A DNA stretch of 64,000 nt from the NCBI GenBank assembly GCA_016716885.1, contig JADJUV010000010.1:62001-126000 (forward strand), given 5' to 3'. Position numbers and translations under genes: made by a program. The notes beneath the pieces were generated by a model. It worked only from the letters and a program-made list of their open reading frames with translations, was not told where the DNA came from and searched no databases. Of this stretch, positions 46,621 to 55,913 are shown piece after piece. This stretch comes from Candidatus Trichofilum aggregatum (lineage in GTDB: Bacteria > Chloroflexota > Anaerolineae > Promineifilales > Promineifilaceae). Every line of letters begins with the position of its first letter. Within the stretch, counting starts at the first letter, position 1.

Positions 46621-48118
46621 TTATTGTAGATGATGGTCAGGTCGTCCTGCAATTTCTGGAATTCGGCTTCGTAGTCCAGGTCTTCGGTGTTGGTCAGCAG
46701 GTCACCAAAGGTCTGGATGCGGGCGAAGGCTTCGTTCCAGTTGGGCAGGTATTGTTCGGCACTGGGGGTGTCGGGATAGGCCAGACCCTGGATGAAGACG
46801 TCCCAGCTTTCGGCGGTCACGAACGGGTAGTCGGTGGACTTGACTTCGAAGAAGGCGTCGGTCTTGGTGGCGATGGCGGGCATGGCCCCGTAGATGGGCA
46901 GGAGTTTGTCACCGCCGGTGGTGATGAGGTAGCTCAAAACGGTGAAGGCTTCGGCGGGTTTTTGGTTCCTTTCCAGATGCGGAAGGTGTCGGCGTCTATG
47001 CGGCCGTGAACCTGGCCGTCAGCGCTCATGGGCTGGATGCCCAGTTGGAATTCGAAGCCCGCATCGCGGAATTCGGCCAGGCAGCAGGTGTACCAGGTTT
47101 GGGTCAGACCCATGGCGGCTTTGCCGGTGTTGAAGATGTTGCCGTTGCCGAATTCGGGCGCACCGGACAGGGGGCCGGTGGCCATGAAGGGTTGTTCGCC
47201 CCACATGGCTTCGTGGTACCATTGCCAGGCGTCTTTCCAGGTGTCGGGGATGGCGGAGACGTAGCTGCCTTTGGTGTCGCCTTCAAAGATGGGGGCGGCC
47301 CCGAAGAAGGTGGCGATGGAGTTGGGGTGTTGCCATTGGGGGCTGTAGCCGACCTGGACGATTTGGTTGCGGTCGAATCCTTCTTCGGTGGCGTTGACGC
47401 CGTTGACGTCTATGGTCAGCCGTTTGGCGATTTCGGTGACGGTGTCCCAGTTCCAATCTACCATCTCGCCATCGAGTTCATATTGTTCGCCGTAGACCTG
47501 GGGCGGATAAGCCAGACCCACTTCGTCGAACATGGCCGGAATGAAGTACATGGCCCCGGGGAAGACAGCGAAGGGTAGGCCTACTTGTCCTTCTTCGGTC
47601 TGGTAGAATTCGACAAGGGCCGGGTCGAAGACGGAGAGATCGAAGTTGGATGATTCGATGTAGGGGCCGATGTCGAGCCATTGGCCGTAGAAGGCGTTGG
47701 AGCCACCCCAGCCGACGGGGCCGATGATGTCGGGGCCACTGCCGGAAGCGATTTGGGTGGCCAGGGTGTCGCGGGCGCTGTCGTAGGGCACGATCTCCAG
47801 AACGAGTTCGATGCCGTCCTGGGAAGCGTTGAAGTCGGCCACGACTTCTTCTTGGACGGCCACTTGTTCGGGGTTGGTCCCGGTGCCTAAGCCGACGAAC
47901 CAGCGGATTTGCACTTTGTCGCTGCTCGGTTCGGCGGTGTCGTCTTCCGCGGCCGCGTCGTTCTCTTCGACAACCGTGTTATTTTCTACTACCGCATTGT
48001 TCCCATCGTTGGCGGTGTTGTCCGCCGTGTTGTTGTTACTACCACTCGTCCCACCACATGCAACGAGGATCAGCGAGGCAACGATCAATAGACACAAAAT
48101 ATAGGTTAGCTTCTTCAT
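46617..48118 (-). CDS. Extracellular sugar-binding lipoprotein (CUT1 family), one frame shift
   Basis: Captures the sugar outside the cell for the permeases encoded downstream. About 500 residues. Signal peptide KKLTYILCLLIVASLILVAC with lipobox Cys, an Asn-rich linker (SNNNTADNTANDGNN), then a type 2 periplasmic-binding fold: VQIRWFVGLGTGTNPEQV, ATQIASGSGPDIIGPVGWGG, EWNEAFARI near the end. The frame from 48118 is lost near 46936, where one C is missing in a CCC run; adding it gives KNPAEAFTVLSYL. GGAGGAGAG precedes the ATG. It is the only solute-binding protein here although two permease pairs exist. Confidence 0.88.
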
Positions 48119-48204
48119 GGAACTCTCCTCCAAAGGGAATAATTGGGTTTTCTTCATGCACGAAACAACAACTCACTCGGTGTCAGGGCTGTCTTCACCT
48201 CCTT

Positions 48205-49242
48205 TCAGGGCAAATCAGGCTGATCATGACAGCCACAAGAATGGCGAATGATCATCTCTGTGGCATGAACGGTTGCCAGTTCAGGCATTTCGCCCTCTAG
48301 CAAACGGAATAAATGTTGGGCAGCAGAACGACCCACCTCTTCTGTGGGGGCACGCACGGTTGTGAGTGGTGGCGTAAGAAAGGGAGCCATACGCGAATCA
48401 TCAAACCCAACCACAGCTACATCCTGCGGAATACGAAGCCCAGCTTCACGTAAGGCATCATAGATACCAATGGCTGCATCATCATCCCCAGCAAATACAG
48501 CATCAAAATCGGGGTGATTAGGGTTTGCCAGGAATGTTTTCAGCGCGTTGTAGGCTTTTTCACGCTCAAAAGAACCTTGCAAAACCAACGCTTCATCAAA
48601 AGGCAAGCCATGATCAGCCAGGGCCGCTTTGTAACCTACCTCGCGCCAATAAGAATCTTCCTGGCGTGAGGGGCCGCGCATCAAAATAATGCGGCCGCAA
48701 CCATGAACGGTTATCAAATGATCCACTAACTTACGTGAAGCTGCTTTGTTTTCTACCGTGACAAAGGGGATGCTAAGGTCAGGCAAAGGGGTCTTGTGAA
48801 TCAAGACTAAGGGCAGATGGCGATTATGGAACTGGGCAATTCGCTCATCGGTCAGGCTATCAGCAAAAACGAGCAACCCATCCGTATTATGTGTGCCTAG
48901 AGGAAACTGAACCTCATTGTGACTATCGGCACGATGGGTTGCCACCAAAAGGTTGTAACCACGCTCACTCACAACGCCTTCTATACCCGCCAACAAGGGG
49001 GCAAAAAAATCGTTGTGCAGATTGGTCAACAAGAGACCAATCGTATGTTTTTTACCCAGGGCAAGCTGGCGGGCAGTCGCCTCAGGCACATAATCTAGCG
49101 TTTCCATCACCTGCTGAATGCGCTGGGAGAGCGTATCAGACACAGGCGCGTTTTGGTTGAGGTAGCGACTTACAGTGGCAACGGAGACTCCTGCCTGGCG
49201 TGCAACATCTCGAATGGTGACAGAGGATGAGCGTTTCGTCAT
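48205..49242 (-). CDS. LacI-family transcriptional regulator
   Basis: DNA-binding repressor/activator that responds to a sugar. 345 residues from the ATG at 49242. The helix-turn-helix VTIRDVARQAGVSVATVSRYLNQ is at residues 8-30, followed by the hinge and a periplasmic-binding-type sensor domain (TIGLLLTNLHNDFFAPLLAGIE; VFAGDDDAAIGIYDALREAG; VAVVGFDDSRMAPFLTPPLTTV). A perfect palindrome GTAACCGGTTAC ends seven bases before the start codon, as for autoregulation, and three close copies lie before neighbouring genes. The longer frame to 49422 is rejected. Confidence 0.92.
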   Translation of the reverse strand: MTKRSSSVTIRDVARQAGVSVATVSRYLNQNAPVSDTLSQRIQQVMETLDYVPEATARQLALGKKHTIGLLLTNLHNDFFAPLLAGIEGVVSERGYNLLVATHRADSHNEVQFPLGTHNTDGLLVFADSLTDERIAQFHNRHLPLVLIHKTPLPDLSIPFVTVENKAASRKLVDHLITVHGCGRIILMRGPSRQEDSYWREVGYKAALADHGLPFDEALVLQGSFEREKAYNALKTFLANPNHPDFDAVFAGDDDAAIGIYDALREAGLRIPQDVAVVGFDDSRMAPFLTPPLTTVRAPTEEVGRSAAQHLFRLLEGEMPELATVHATEMIIRHSCGCHDQPDLP

Positions 49243-49248
49243 GGTGAA

Positions 49249-49260
49249 GTAACCGGTTAC
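49249..49260. promoter_or_regulatory. LacI-type operator, lacI gene
   Basis: GTAACCGGTTAC, a perfect 12-base palindrome with the central CG typical of LacI operators, between lacI and its promoter region. Confidence 0.65.
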
Positions 49261-49436
49261 ATGGATTATGGCATATTCATTTCGGGCCGTCAAAAAGTCA
49301 AAAAATGGGCGATTGCCAGCTTTTGCCAAAATGCCGGAATTTTTTTTTGCCGCGTTATTGACACCATTGGAACGAATTTTCATTTCGTTGTTCGTGCCCA
49401 TTCGCGCCGGTTTTCTCGTCAATCACCCCTGTTGGC

Positions 49437-50801
49437 TCATGGGCTGATGATGAATAACGAGATGGATTGGGCTGGCAAGGTGAGTAATCCATCCGTTGGG
49501 AAGGTAAACAGGCTGGCTGATTCGGGAGTTTGTGTCTGATCGAGACGCCATAACTCGGCCTGGGCGGGTATGGCTCCTAGCACTTGAAGGGTGGCCTGTT
49601 TTTCGGTATCGGCCAGGTTGTTGATGATGATGGTGAGGGTGCCGTCGGGGCGCGCGGCCGCAAAAACAGACACATCTTCCACCCCAGAAGCCGCATGGAC
49701 CAGTTCATCCCCAAACTGGCGATAGAGTTGATAAACATGGTAACTGGGCCGCAACTCCGATGGGCCAATCAAACCCCAACCGCCCTGCCCCCCTTTCGAT
49801 GTTAGCATCCAATGGTTCACCATGAACACATCTTGCATCATTAACTGACCAAACATCTCGCTGACCCAGATGGCGTTGTAATGGGAATCAGGTGTGGCTT
49901 CCCCACCTACCGCCTGGTTGTAGTGGGTATTGACCTCAGTGATGGCGATAGGAATGTCTCGCCCCGTATACTGTTCGATCAAACTACGCAGATAAGGAAT
50001 CGTTTTCGCCCATTCCTGGCTGTGCTGGCGTAAATCGGCAATGGTGACATTATCGTCGTTGCTACGGGGGAACGGGTAGCGATGAAAGGTAACGACATCC
50101 ACCAAATCGCCGTTGGCCTTGAGGAACTCGATCATCCAGTCACGGCCAGAGGAATCTTTGGGGTTAAAGTTATTATCAAAGTTGAACTGATGGATTTCTG
50201 GCCCCAGTAGTTTAATGGTGGGGTCTACGGCTTTCATGGCCTCGGCCATGGCCCGCCATTCCGCATTAAATTGCACCGTGTCGTAATCATCGGCGCGGCC
50301 CACCGCCCGTAATTCGGCGGCAAACAGGGTGGGTTCATTGCCAATGGTCCAGTGGACCACCCCGTACTGTTTTTCAATGTTGACGTAGCGCACGAGCGCG
50401 GCCGCGTCCTCTGGCGACCCCTCTCTCAAGCGCACCGAAATGGTAGGGATGGCTCCCACCTGTTCACAAAAAGCGATAAACGGGTCAATGTGATACGGTT
50501 TTAGATCGTTTCTATCGCCCCAGGCCCCACCGGGGAAACGAATGGCTTCAACCCCTGAATCATAAGCCGCGGGCAGCATATCTACCGATACGGCTACCCA
50601 TGGCCCATAGTTTGAGCCTAAAAAATAGGGGCTAATCGGCCCTAGCGCGGCCGCGGGTTCAACCTGCAACACGCCCGGCGCAGGCGGGGCGATGGGTGTC
50701 GGTGTTTCTGGGGGTGTTGTGGCTGTGGGTGAGGCTGATGGCTGGCTACAGGCGACCAGCACAAGACACAAGAGGAAAAACCAGCGTCGTTTGCTAAACA
50801 T
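49437..50801 (-). CDS. Lipoprotein glycoside hydrolase of clan GH-A type (GH39/GH44/GH51-like)
   Basis: A 454-residue exported lipoprotein: signal peptide with FFLLCLVLVAC, Thr/Pro linker, then a TIM-barrel domain. The likely acid/base Glu is in VVHWTIGNEPTLF, and the nucleophile Glu in IPIAITEVNTHYNQ. FPGGAWGDRNDLKPY near the start resembles substrate loops of GH-A enzymes. A C-terminal beta-domain (DGTLTIIINNLADTEKQATL) follows. The exact family is not resolved. An AACCGGTT-type operator sits 20 bases before the ATG, so the LacI protein probably controls it. Confidence 0.75.
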   Translation of the reverse strand: MFSKRRWFFLLCLVLVACSQPSASPTATTPPETPTPIAPPAPGVLQVEPAAALGPISPYFLGSNYGPWVAVSVDMLPAAYDSGVEAIRFPGGAWGDRNDLKPYHIDPFIAFCEQVGAIPTISVRLREGSPEDAAALVRYVNIEKQYGVVHWTIGNEPTLFAAELRAVGRADDYDTVQFNAEWRAMAEAMKAVDPTIKLLGPEIHQFNFDNNFNPKDSSGRDWMIEFLKANGDLVDVVTFHRYPFPRSNDDNVTIADLRQHSQEWAKTIPYLRSLIEQYTGRDIPIAITEVNTHYNQAVGGEATPDSHYNAIWVSEMFGQLMMQDVFMVNHWMLTSKGGQGGWGLIGPSELRPSYHVYQLYRQFGDELVHAASGVEDVSVFAAARPDGTLTIIINNLADTEKQATLQVLGAIPAQAELWRLDQTQTPESASLFTFPTDGLLTLPAQSISLFIISP

Positions 50802-50820
50802 AGGTGTACCTTCCTTTCGT

Positions 50821-50832
50821 GAAACCGGTTAC
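50821..50832. promoter_or_regulatory. LacI-type operator, GH-A lipoprotein gene
   Basis: GAAACCGGTTAC, 11 of 12 bases as in the lacI operator, 20 bases upstream of the 50801 start (minus). Confidence 0.6.
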
Positions 50833-50890
50833 ATCCTAGTTTATCCTGCTTATGTTATAATTCCAAGCAACCGACAATGCTCTACAAGGT

Positions 50891-51067
50891 GATTGCATAC
50901 TCGGTTTCGTCCGCTTGACGCGAGGCGTTAAAACGCCCCGCTGGTAACAAAAACACGTTGAAACGTGTTGGCTGAACGGCTTGAGTGCGTTTTCAACGCA
51001 CTTTTTCTATCAGTCGTGGATTTCAATCCACGGCTCGGGTAGCAAAAGTTTAGTATGCAATCGCCCT
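50891..51067. mobile_element. MITE-like element B, 177 bp, inserted before the GH18 gene
   Basis: Inverted ends GATTGCATACT (50891-50901) and AGTATGCAATC (51052-51062). Inside are four small hairpins, e.g. AACACGTTGAAACGTGTT and GTGCGTTTTCAACGCAC and CGTGGATTTCAATCCACG. It is flanked by two identical 17-base copies of ACAATGCTCTACAAGGT (50874-50890, 51068-51084), apparently a target duplication that also duplicated the leader of the GH18 gene. Confidence 0.65.
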
Positions 51068-51094
51068 ACAATGCTCTACAAGGTAATATCGAAT

Positions 51095-52069
51095 ATGAAA
51101 AATCCCCTGCTTCTACCCCTGATCGCCCTGTTCGTTACGCTGATCGTCTCTTGTGCTACCGAAGAACCAGCTAACACACCGGAACCAACCCTCACCGCCG
51201 TACCTACGGCTACCACCGTGCCAGAGCCGCCTTTCCGGGTGGTGGCTTATACCACCGCCAGCATTGTGCCGGAACTGATCCCCTATGACCGCCTGACCCA
51301 TATCATTTACGCCTTCCTCATCCCCAACGCGGATGGCACGTTTGCCCCTCTGGCTAACACCTGGAAGATCAAGGAGATTGTGACCCGCGGCCGCGAGGCC
51401 AATGTCCAGGTTCTCATTGCCGTAGGGGGCTGGGGCTGGGATGAACAATTTGAAACGATGGCCGCCAATCCTGAGTATCGGGCCACCTTTGTGCAAAACC
51501 TGAGCCAGTTTGTGGATGAATATGGGCTGGATGGCGTAGACATGGACTGGGAATATCCCGATCCGGGCCAGTCCGGGCAAAATTTCCTGGCCCTCATCCG
51601 GGAATTACGTCAGGCTATGCCCGACATAACCCTGACGACGGCAGTAGTCAGTTATGGTGGAACGGGTGACGGGATTGTCAGCGACTCCTTTGAACTGTTT
51701 GATTTTGTGAATGTGATGACGTATGACGGGCCGGATCATGGCACCATGACCCAGTTCACAGCGGGGCTAGATTATTGGGGACAGCGAGGTTTGCCGCCGG
51801 AAAAAATGGTAATGGGGCTACCTTTTTACGCCCGCCCCGGTGAGACAATTTACCGCAACATTGTGGCTGAAAACCCCCAGGCCGCCTACACCGACACTGT
51901 CGAACTGAACGGCGCGCCCATTTTTTACAATGGCATCCCCACCGTGCAAACAAAAACCCGCCTGGCGATGGAACAGGCGGGGGGCATTATGTTCTGGACA
52001 CTGGATCAGGACACACTCGATGAGCTTTCTTTGCTCCAAGCGATTGATGAAGTGGTCAATGAACCCTAA
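51095..52069 (+). CDS. GH18 chitinase-like lipoprotein
   Basis: A 324-residue exported enzyme: signal peptide KNPLLLPLIALFVTLIVSC with lipobox, short Thr/Pro linker, then a GH18 barrel. The catalytic motif DGVDMDWE is at residues 146-153, with Glu153 as acid/base and the DxDxE pattern complete. FYARPG and the closing GGIMFWTLDQD fit the barrel end. It should hydrolyse beta-1,4-GlcNAc polymers or related glycans. I start at 51095 (ATG); the longer frame from 50981 runs inside element B. It is the only plus-strand gene of the carbohydrate region. Confidence 0.87.
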   Translation: MKNPLLLPLIALFVTLIVSCATEEPANTPEPTLTAVPTATTVPEPPFRVVAYTTASIVPELIPYDRLTHIIYAFLIPNADGTFAPLANTWKIKEIVTRGREANVQVLIAVGGWGWDEQFETMAANPEYRATFVQNLSQFVDEYGLDGVDMDWEYPDPGQSGQNFLALIRELRQAMPDITLTTAVVSYGGTGDGIVSDSFELFDFVNVMTYDGPDHGTMTQFTAGLDYWGQRGLPPEKMVMGLPFYARPGETIYRNIVAENPQAAYTDTVELNGAPIFYNGIPTVQTKTRLAMEQAGGIMFWTLDQDTLDELSLLQAIDEVVNEP

Positions 52070-52106
52070 CCTGAACAAAAGCAGGTTTTGCCACGAATTA
52101 AAAGCA

Positions 52107-52211
52107 GACCGCCCGGCCGAAATTGGCCGGGCTATGATCAAAGCCGTTGGCCTGGCGTTTTGGCGTAGGGCTTGGTAGTTTGGCGGTCTGACCGCCGGGC
52201 GGGCTAACTTA
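52107..52211. repeat. Dispersed palindromic repeat, copy 2 (opposite orientation)
   Basis: Reverse complement shares TAAGTTAGCCCGCCCGGCGG, TACCAAGCCCTACG and AACGCCAGGCCAACGG with copy 1 at 14211-14330, in the same order. Confidence 0.7.
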
Positions 52212-52219
52212 CCAACTAA

Positions 52220-52260
52220 AAATAAAATTCGTGTCAATTCGTGAAATTCGTGGCTGATCT
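52220..52260. repeat. STRR tract, AATTCGTG words
   Basis: Three AATTCGTG units in direct order, behind the PIG-V-like gene end. Confidence 0.5.
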
Positions 52261-52279
52261 TCTTCTTCGTAGGGGGGTT

Positions 52280-53584
52280 CTAGCCTGCCCACATATCAAA
52301 CATATACATGGTTGCCATAATGCCCATGACCAACACGCTGGCAAGGGTCCAGAGGCGGTCGAAGGCGGGTTTTTCGCCTAAGCGACTGAGGAACAGAAAA
52401 ACAGGCGGTGCGCCCAGGACGTAGCGGTGCATACCCTGGGCCGGGCCGCTGGTGAAGGAGAGAAAAACCACCAGCAAGCCAAATATCGCCAGGTCAGGAT
52501 GACGGCGCAGTCCGGCGATGCAGGCGGTAAAGGCTAAGATAATGGCACTAAACTCGACGGCGTAGTACGCGGCCGCGTTCAGATTACTGCCCCATAAACT
52601 ACGAAACGCCTCAGACCAGGCCACAAAGGTATACCCCAACGAGAGAAACCCTCGCCCAAAAAACTCTTCCTCAACCCGGCTAAAAGCCAGCCCGTAGTAA
52701 GAAACCCGCCACAACATAAAAGCCAGCACCGGAGCCAATACCATCAACGCATGACCCATCGCTTTCCAGGGCAAGCCGTGGAAATAGAGTTGTCGCCAGC
52801 CCAGGTCTAGCTCTAGCCACTCCCCTTCACGCACCCAGGAGATGAGAATGGGCACAACCAGGACGACACCCACCGCCCGGGTAAAGGTAGCCAGAATCGC
52901 GAACAAGACAGCCCAGGGCACGCGGCCGCGGCGCAACATCAGCAAACTCGTAAACGCCAACCCCACAAACAACCCTTCCGTATAAATCTGCGCCAGGAAA
53001 AAGCCACTGGGAAAAATAAGCAGATAAAACGCCGCCCGTACACCCCCCTCATCCCCCAACTCCGTTCGTGCCAGTTCAAAAAGGGCCAACATCGCCGCCA
53101 GCGCTCCCCCCGTCGAAATGATCACCCCGGCTAATGTCGCCGTGGCAATCACATTCATGCCCAGAATCGAAAGCGGCACGGACAACACGCGGATGAGCAG
53201 GGGGTAAAGCGGGAAAAAAGCATAACTAAGTGAGATGCCTGGCCGCGCACTCACATTACCCGGCACCACAAAAGGCCAAAACCCACCCCCCGTCGAAACC
53301 ACCGATTCACCCACCCGATTAATATTGGGGTCTTCATAACCACCAATGGCAATCGCCAGATAATACTCAGAGTCCCAGGCGACGTGGCGGTTCAGAAATG
53401 GCTCATTCAAGTAAATTTTGCCCGCCTGACTCCCTGGTCTGGTTTCCGTAGCTGTCCACGCCAGGGCGTAGTCAGGGGGTTGCACTTTATAACGGGCCGG
53501 TAGCAATATCTGATACCCCAGCATAATGACAACCCAGCCAGCCCAAATAGCCACAATGGTACGTTTTGATGGTTTGGCTAACAT
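52280..53584 (-). CDS. PIG-V/GT-C-like membrane mannosyltransferase
   Basis: A 434-residue protein with about ten helices. The first outside loop carries VAWDSEYYLAIAIGGYED, the WD-s-xxY pattern seen in PIG-V and related polyprenol-phosphate-mannose enzymes, and later SYAFFPLYPLLIR and FPSGFFLAQIYTEGLFVG, also typical of this group. It likely adds a sugar from a lipid carrier on the outer face. It sits three bases behind the MalG-type permease gene (53588), hence in that operon by position, though its role there is unclear. Confidence 0.75.
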   Translation of the reverse strand: MLAKPSKRTIVAIWAGWVVIMLGYQILLPARYKVQPPDYALAWTATETRPGSQAGKIYLNEPFLNRHVAWDSEYYLAIAIGGYEDPNINRVGESVVSTGGGFWPFVVPGNVSARPGISLSYAFFPLYPLLIRVLSVPLSILGMNVIATATLAGVIISTGGALAAMLALFELARTELGDEGGVRAAFYLLIFPSGFFLAQIYTEGLFVGLAFTSLLMLRRGRVPWAVLFAILATFTRAVGVVLVVPILISWVREGEWLELDLGWRQLYFHGLPWKAMGHALMVLAPVLAFMLWRVSYYGLAFSRVEEEFFGRGFLSLGYTFVAWSEAFRSLWGSNLNAAAYYAVEFSAIILAFTACIAGLRRHPDLAIFGLLVVFLSFTSGPAQGMHRYVLGAPPVFLFLSRLGEKPAFDRLWTLASVLVMGIMATMYMFDMWAG

Positions 53585-53587
53585 GAT

Positions 53588-54673
53588 TTAATCCTTTTCC
53601 ATACCCGTGATGACCACGCCACGCATAAAAAACCGTTGCGCAAGTAAAAGCACAATCACCGGCACAATCATAATCAACAAGGCACTGGCCTGAAGCTGAT
53701 TTTGCACGGGCGACAACGACTGAAAATTCTGGATACCAAAGGACACTGGGGCCAGATCGCGGCGGGTGCTGAGGTAAAGCGATACCTGACGTGTCTCGTT
53801 CCAAATGTAAAAGAAGTGCAACAGAGAAACGGTAATCACCACCGGCCACGATTGGGGCAGAACCACCGAGAACAGGGTGCGAATAGGGCCAGCACCGTCG
53901 AGGGTAGCCGCTTCTTCCAGCTCTTTGGGAATGCTCTTGAAATTTTGCCGTAGCAAGAAAATGTAAACGGCGTTGCCAAAGAAGAAGGGCATTAAAACCG
54001 GCAACCAGGAACCTTCCCAGCCCAAGATGCGGACAAAAAAGAAGTAGGTGGGGATGAGGGTTACTTTCTCAGGGATGAGAATGGTGGCAATCATCAGGTA
54101 GAAAAGCAGATTGCCACCCGGTAAGGGGAAACGGGCAAAACCATAAGCCACGATAATGGACGAAAATAGCACCCCAATTTCGCTGATCAGAGCTATCACC
54201 AGGGTGTTACGCACCATTTGCGGCAGGCGCAGGGATTCAAAAAGAACCTTAAAATTGTCGGTGGTCATGTGGAAACGATAGACACCCACCAGCGCCCGCC
54301 AGTTGCCTTCCCAGGTAATGAGACCCGCCTCGGGGTTAGCGGGGTCCACAAATTGGCTGGAAGTGCGACCGGGTGTGACCAGGGCCAGCGGCCGCGACCC
54401 GGTTTCCCCCATCGGCACATCATAAACCATGTACTCCTTGCCCTCATACTCAAACCGCACCTGCCGCGACGGATACGGTGGCGCATTGCGATCCCGTAGC
54501 TGGATGCTCTCCATGAAGGAGGCCGTCACCATGTACAGGGTGGGGAAAAGGTAGATGAACAAAATGGAGAACACCAGCAAGTTGAAAAGACCCGTGCCAA
54601 ACAGTTCCCAACGCTGGACGCTAAAATAGTTGCGCGGCGCCAGCCAATTGCGCCTTGTTTCTGGACTTTGCAT
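53588..54673 (-). CDS. Sugar ABC transporter permease, MalG type, second set
   Basis: 361 residues, CUT1 inner-membrane subunit. First helix near residues 25-50 (LFNLLVFSILFIYLFPTLYMV), long periplasmic loop with VFEYEGKEYMVYDVP-like sequence, five further helices and EAA loop KELEEAATLDGAGPIRTLF then SVVLPQS. The C-terminus FFMRGVVITGMEK closely resembles the first set (FFVQGIVITGVEK). I start at 54673; the longer frame to 54796 overlaps the upstream permease in another frame. Clean frame, unlike the first set. Confidence 0.9.
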   Translation of the reverse strand: MQSPETRRNWLAPRNYFSVQRWELFGTGLFNLLVFSILFIYLFPTLYMVTASFMESIQLRDRNAPPYPSRQVRFEYEGKEYMVYDVPMGETGSRPLALVTPGRTSSQFVDPANPEAGLITWEGNWRALVGVYRFHMTTDNFKVLFESLRLPQMVRNTLVIALISEIGVLFSSIIVAYGFARFPLPGGNLLFYLMIATILIPEKVTLIPTYFFFVRILGWEGSWLPVLMPFFFGNAVYIFLLRQNFKSIPKELEEAATLDGAGPIRTLFSVVLPQSWPVVITVSLLHFFYIWNETRQVSLYLSTRRDLAPVSFGIQNFQSLSPVQNQLQASALLIMIVPVIVLLLAQRFFMRGVVITGMEKD

Positions 54674-54675
54674 GA

Positions 54676-55585
54676 TTACACATCCCGATCCGGGTAGTAC
54701 ACCCAGTAGCGTGAAGAGCCAAACAACGCCACGATGACCACCATAACAAGCACAAAGAAAAACCAGGCCAGACTGGCCGCATAACCCAACTCCCATTCCT
54801 CGAATAACCAGTAGGAAATATACCCATCAAAGGGGGAGCTACTCCCGCTGAACAAATTACCCCGATCCAGCAGAATGACCCCACCAAACACGGCAATCAG
54901 GTTAATGATCAGGGAGAAGAAAATGGCCGGAGAAATCATAGGCAAGGTGATGCGGAAAAAAGCGCACCATCGGCCCGGCCCCATCCACACGGGCCGCTTC
55001 CATAATCTCGTCAGAAATGCCTTGCATAGCCCCCAGGATAATCAACATGCCCGGCCCAATAGACCACAAGGAGTTGATAGTGAACAAGAGAGCGATGGCG
55101 GCATCGGAAAAAACATTGTTGAAGCCCGCCAAACCTAACGGTTGTAGGATGAACCGGTTAAGCCAGCCGGTGTTGGGGTCCACAAAACCAAACCACATAA
55201 GACCGATGGCCACGCTGGGGATGATGCTGGGTAGGAAGAACAGGGTACGGATGGGGGTGGAACCAGCCAACCGGCGGCTATTGAGCAGGGCCGCCAGTAA
55301 GATGGAACTCACAATTTGTAAGGGAATGGTGGTAATCGCCATGCTGATAGTGGCAAACAGCAGATAACCCACCGCCTGATCCTGAAACAGTCGGCTGTAG
55401 TTTTCCAAGCCGATGAAACGGGTGGCCTCTGGCTCAATCAGGTAGAAATCGGTAAAGGAGAGAACCAGGGAAGCCAGGATAGGCAGAAGTTTGAAAAGGA
55501 GAAAGCCGATGAGCCAGGGAGAAATAAGCAGAAGGCCCAGGGTCTTGTCGTAGCGCCAGCGGAAACGGGGGCGGGTTTTGTTCAT
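54676..55585 (-). CDS. Sugar ABC transporter permease, MalF type, second set, one frame shift
   Basis: About 303 residues. Start at 55585 (NKTRPRFRWRYDK). Helices from LLLISPWLIGFLLFKLLPI on, EAA loop EIMEAARVDGAGPMVRFFR then ITLPMISPAIFF. The two halves are in different frames and join if one T is removed from a TTTTTT run near 54957. The stop lies two bases before the MalG-type start. The 325-base gap upstream holds STRR tracts and an AACCGGTT operator, but no binding-protein gene. Confidence 0.88.
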
Positions 55586-55591
55586 ATCAAG

Positions 55592-55650
55592 AGCCTCGCA
55601 GAAGTTACACAGAGAACACAGAGAGAAAGGCACAGAGATTCACAAAGAAA
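55592..55650. repeat. STRR tract, ACACAGAGA words
   Basis: Four ACAGAGA-like units directly upstream of the MalF-type start. Same words as 3164-3275. Confidence 0.5.
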
Positions 55651-55734
55651 AGCGCAATGATGACATAGTTCAGAACGCGGAGAATCTTCTTGTCCATGGT
55701 AGGTCTGGCAAAGGCTGTGTTTCAAAGGAGTTGA

Positions 55735-55838
55735 ATAATTAATTGGTGAACTGTTGAATGGGTGAATGGTTAATGAAGCGGTAGACGCCTCCCCTCGTTA
55801 ATCATTCAACAATTCACGAATTCACCGATTAATTATTT
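55735..55838. repeat. STRR tract, GGTGAATTGTTGAAT words, inverted arms
   Basis: TTAATTGGTGAACTGTTGAA and GGTGAATGGTTAATG face GTTAATCATTCAACAATTC and GAATTCACCGATTAATTA. Long imperfect hairpin in the gap before the permease genes. Confidence 0.55.
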
Positions 55839-55901
55839 TCTTCCTCCCAACCAAAACGGTGAGCTTCATTTCGGTTGATCGTCTCTACAGATGCTCACTG
55901 G

Positions 55902-55913
55902 GCAACCGGTTTA
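55902..55913. promoter_or_regulatory. LacI-type operator, second permease operon
   Basis: GCAACCGGTTTA, core identical to the other three sites, about 317 bases before the MalF-type start and at the end of the GH2 gene. Confidence 0.5.

Noticed and set aside
50981..51094. N-terminal extension of the GH18 protein
   Set aside because: It starts at TTG inside the MITE-like element and precedes a clean lipoprotein signal peptide at 51095.
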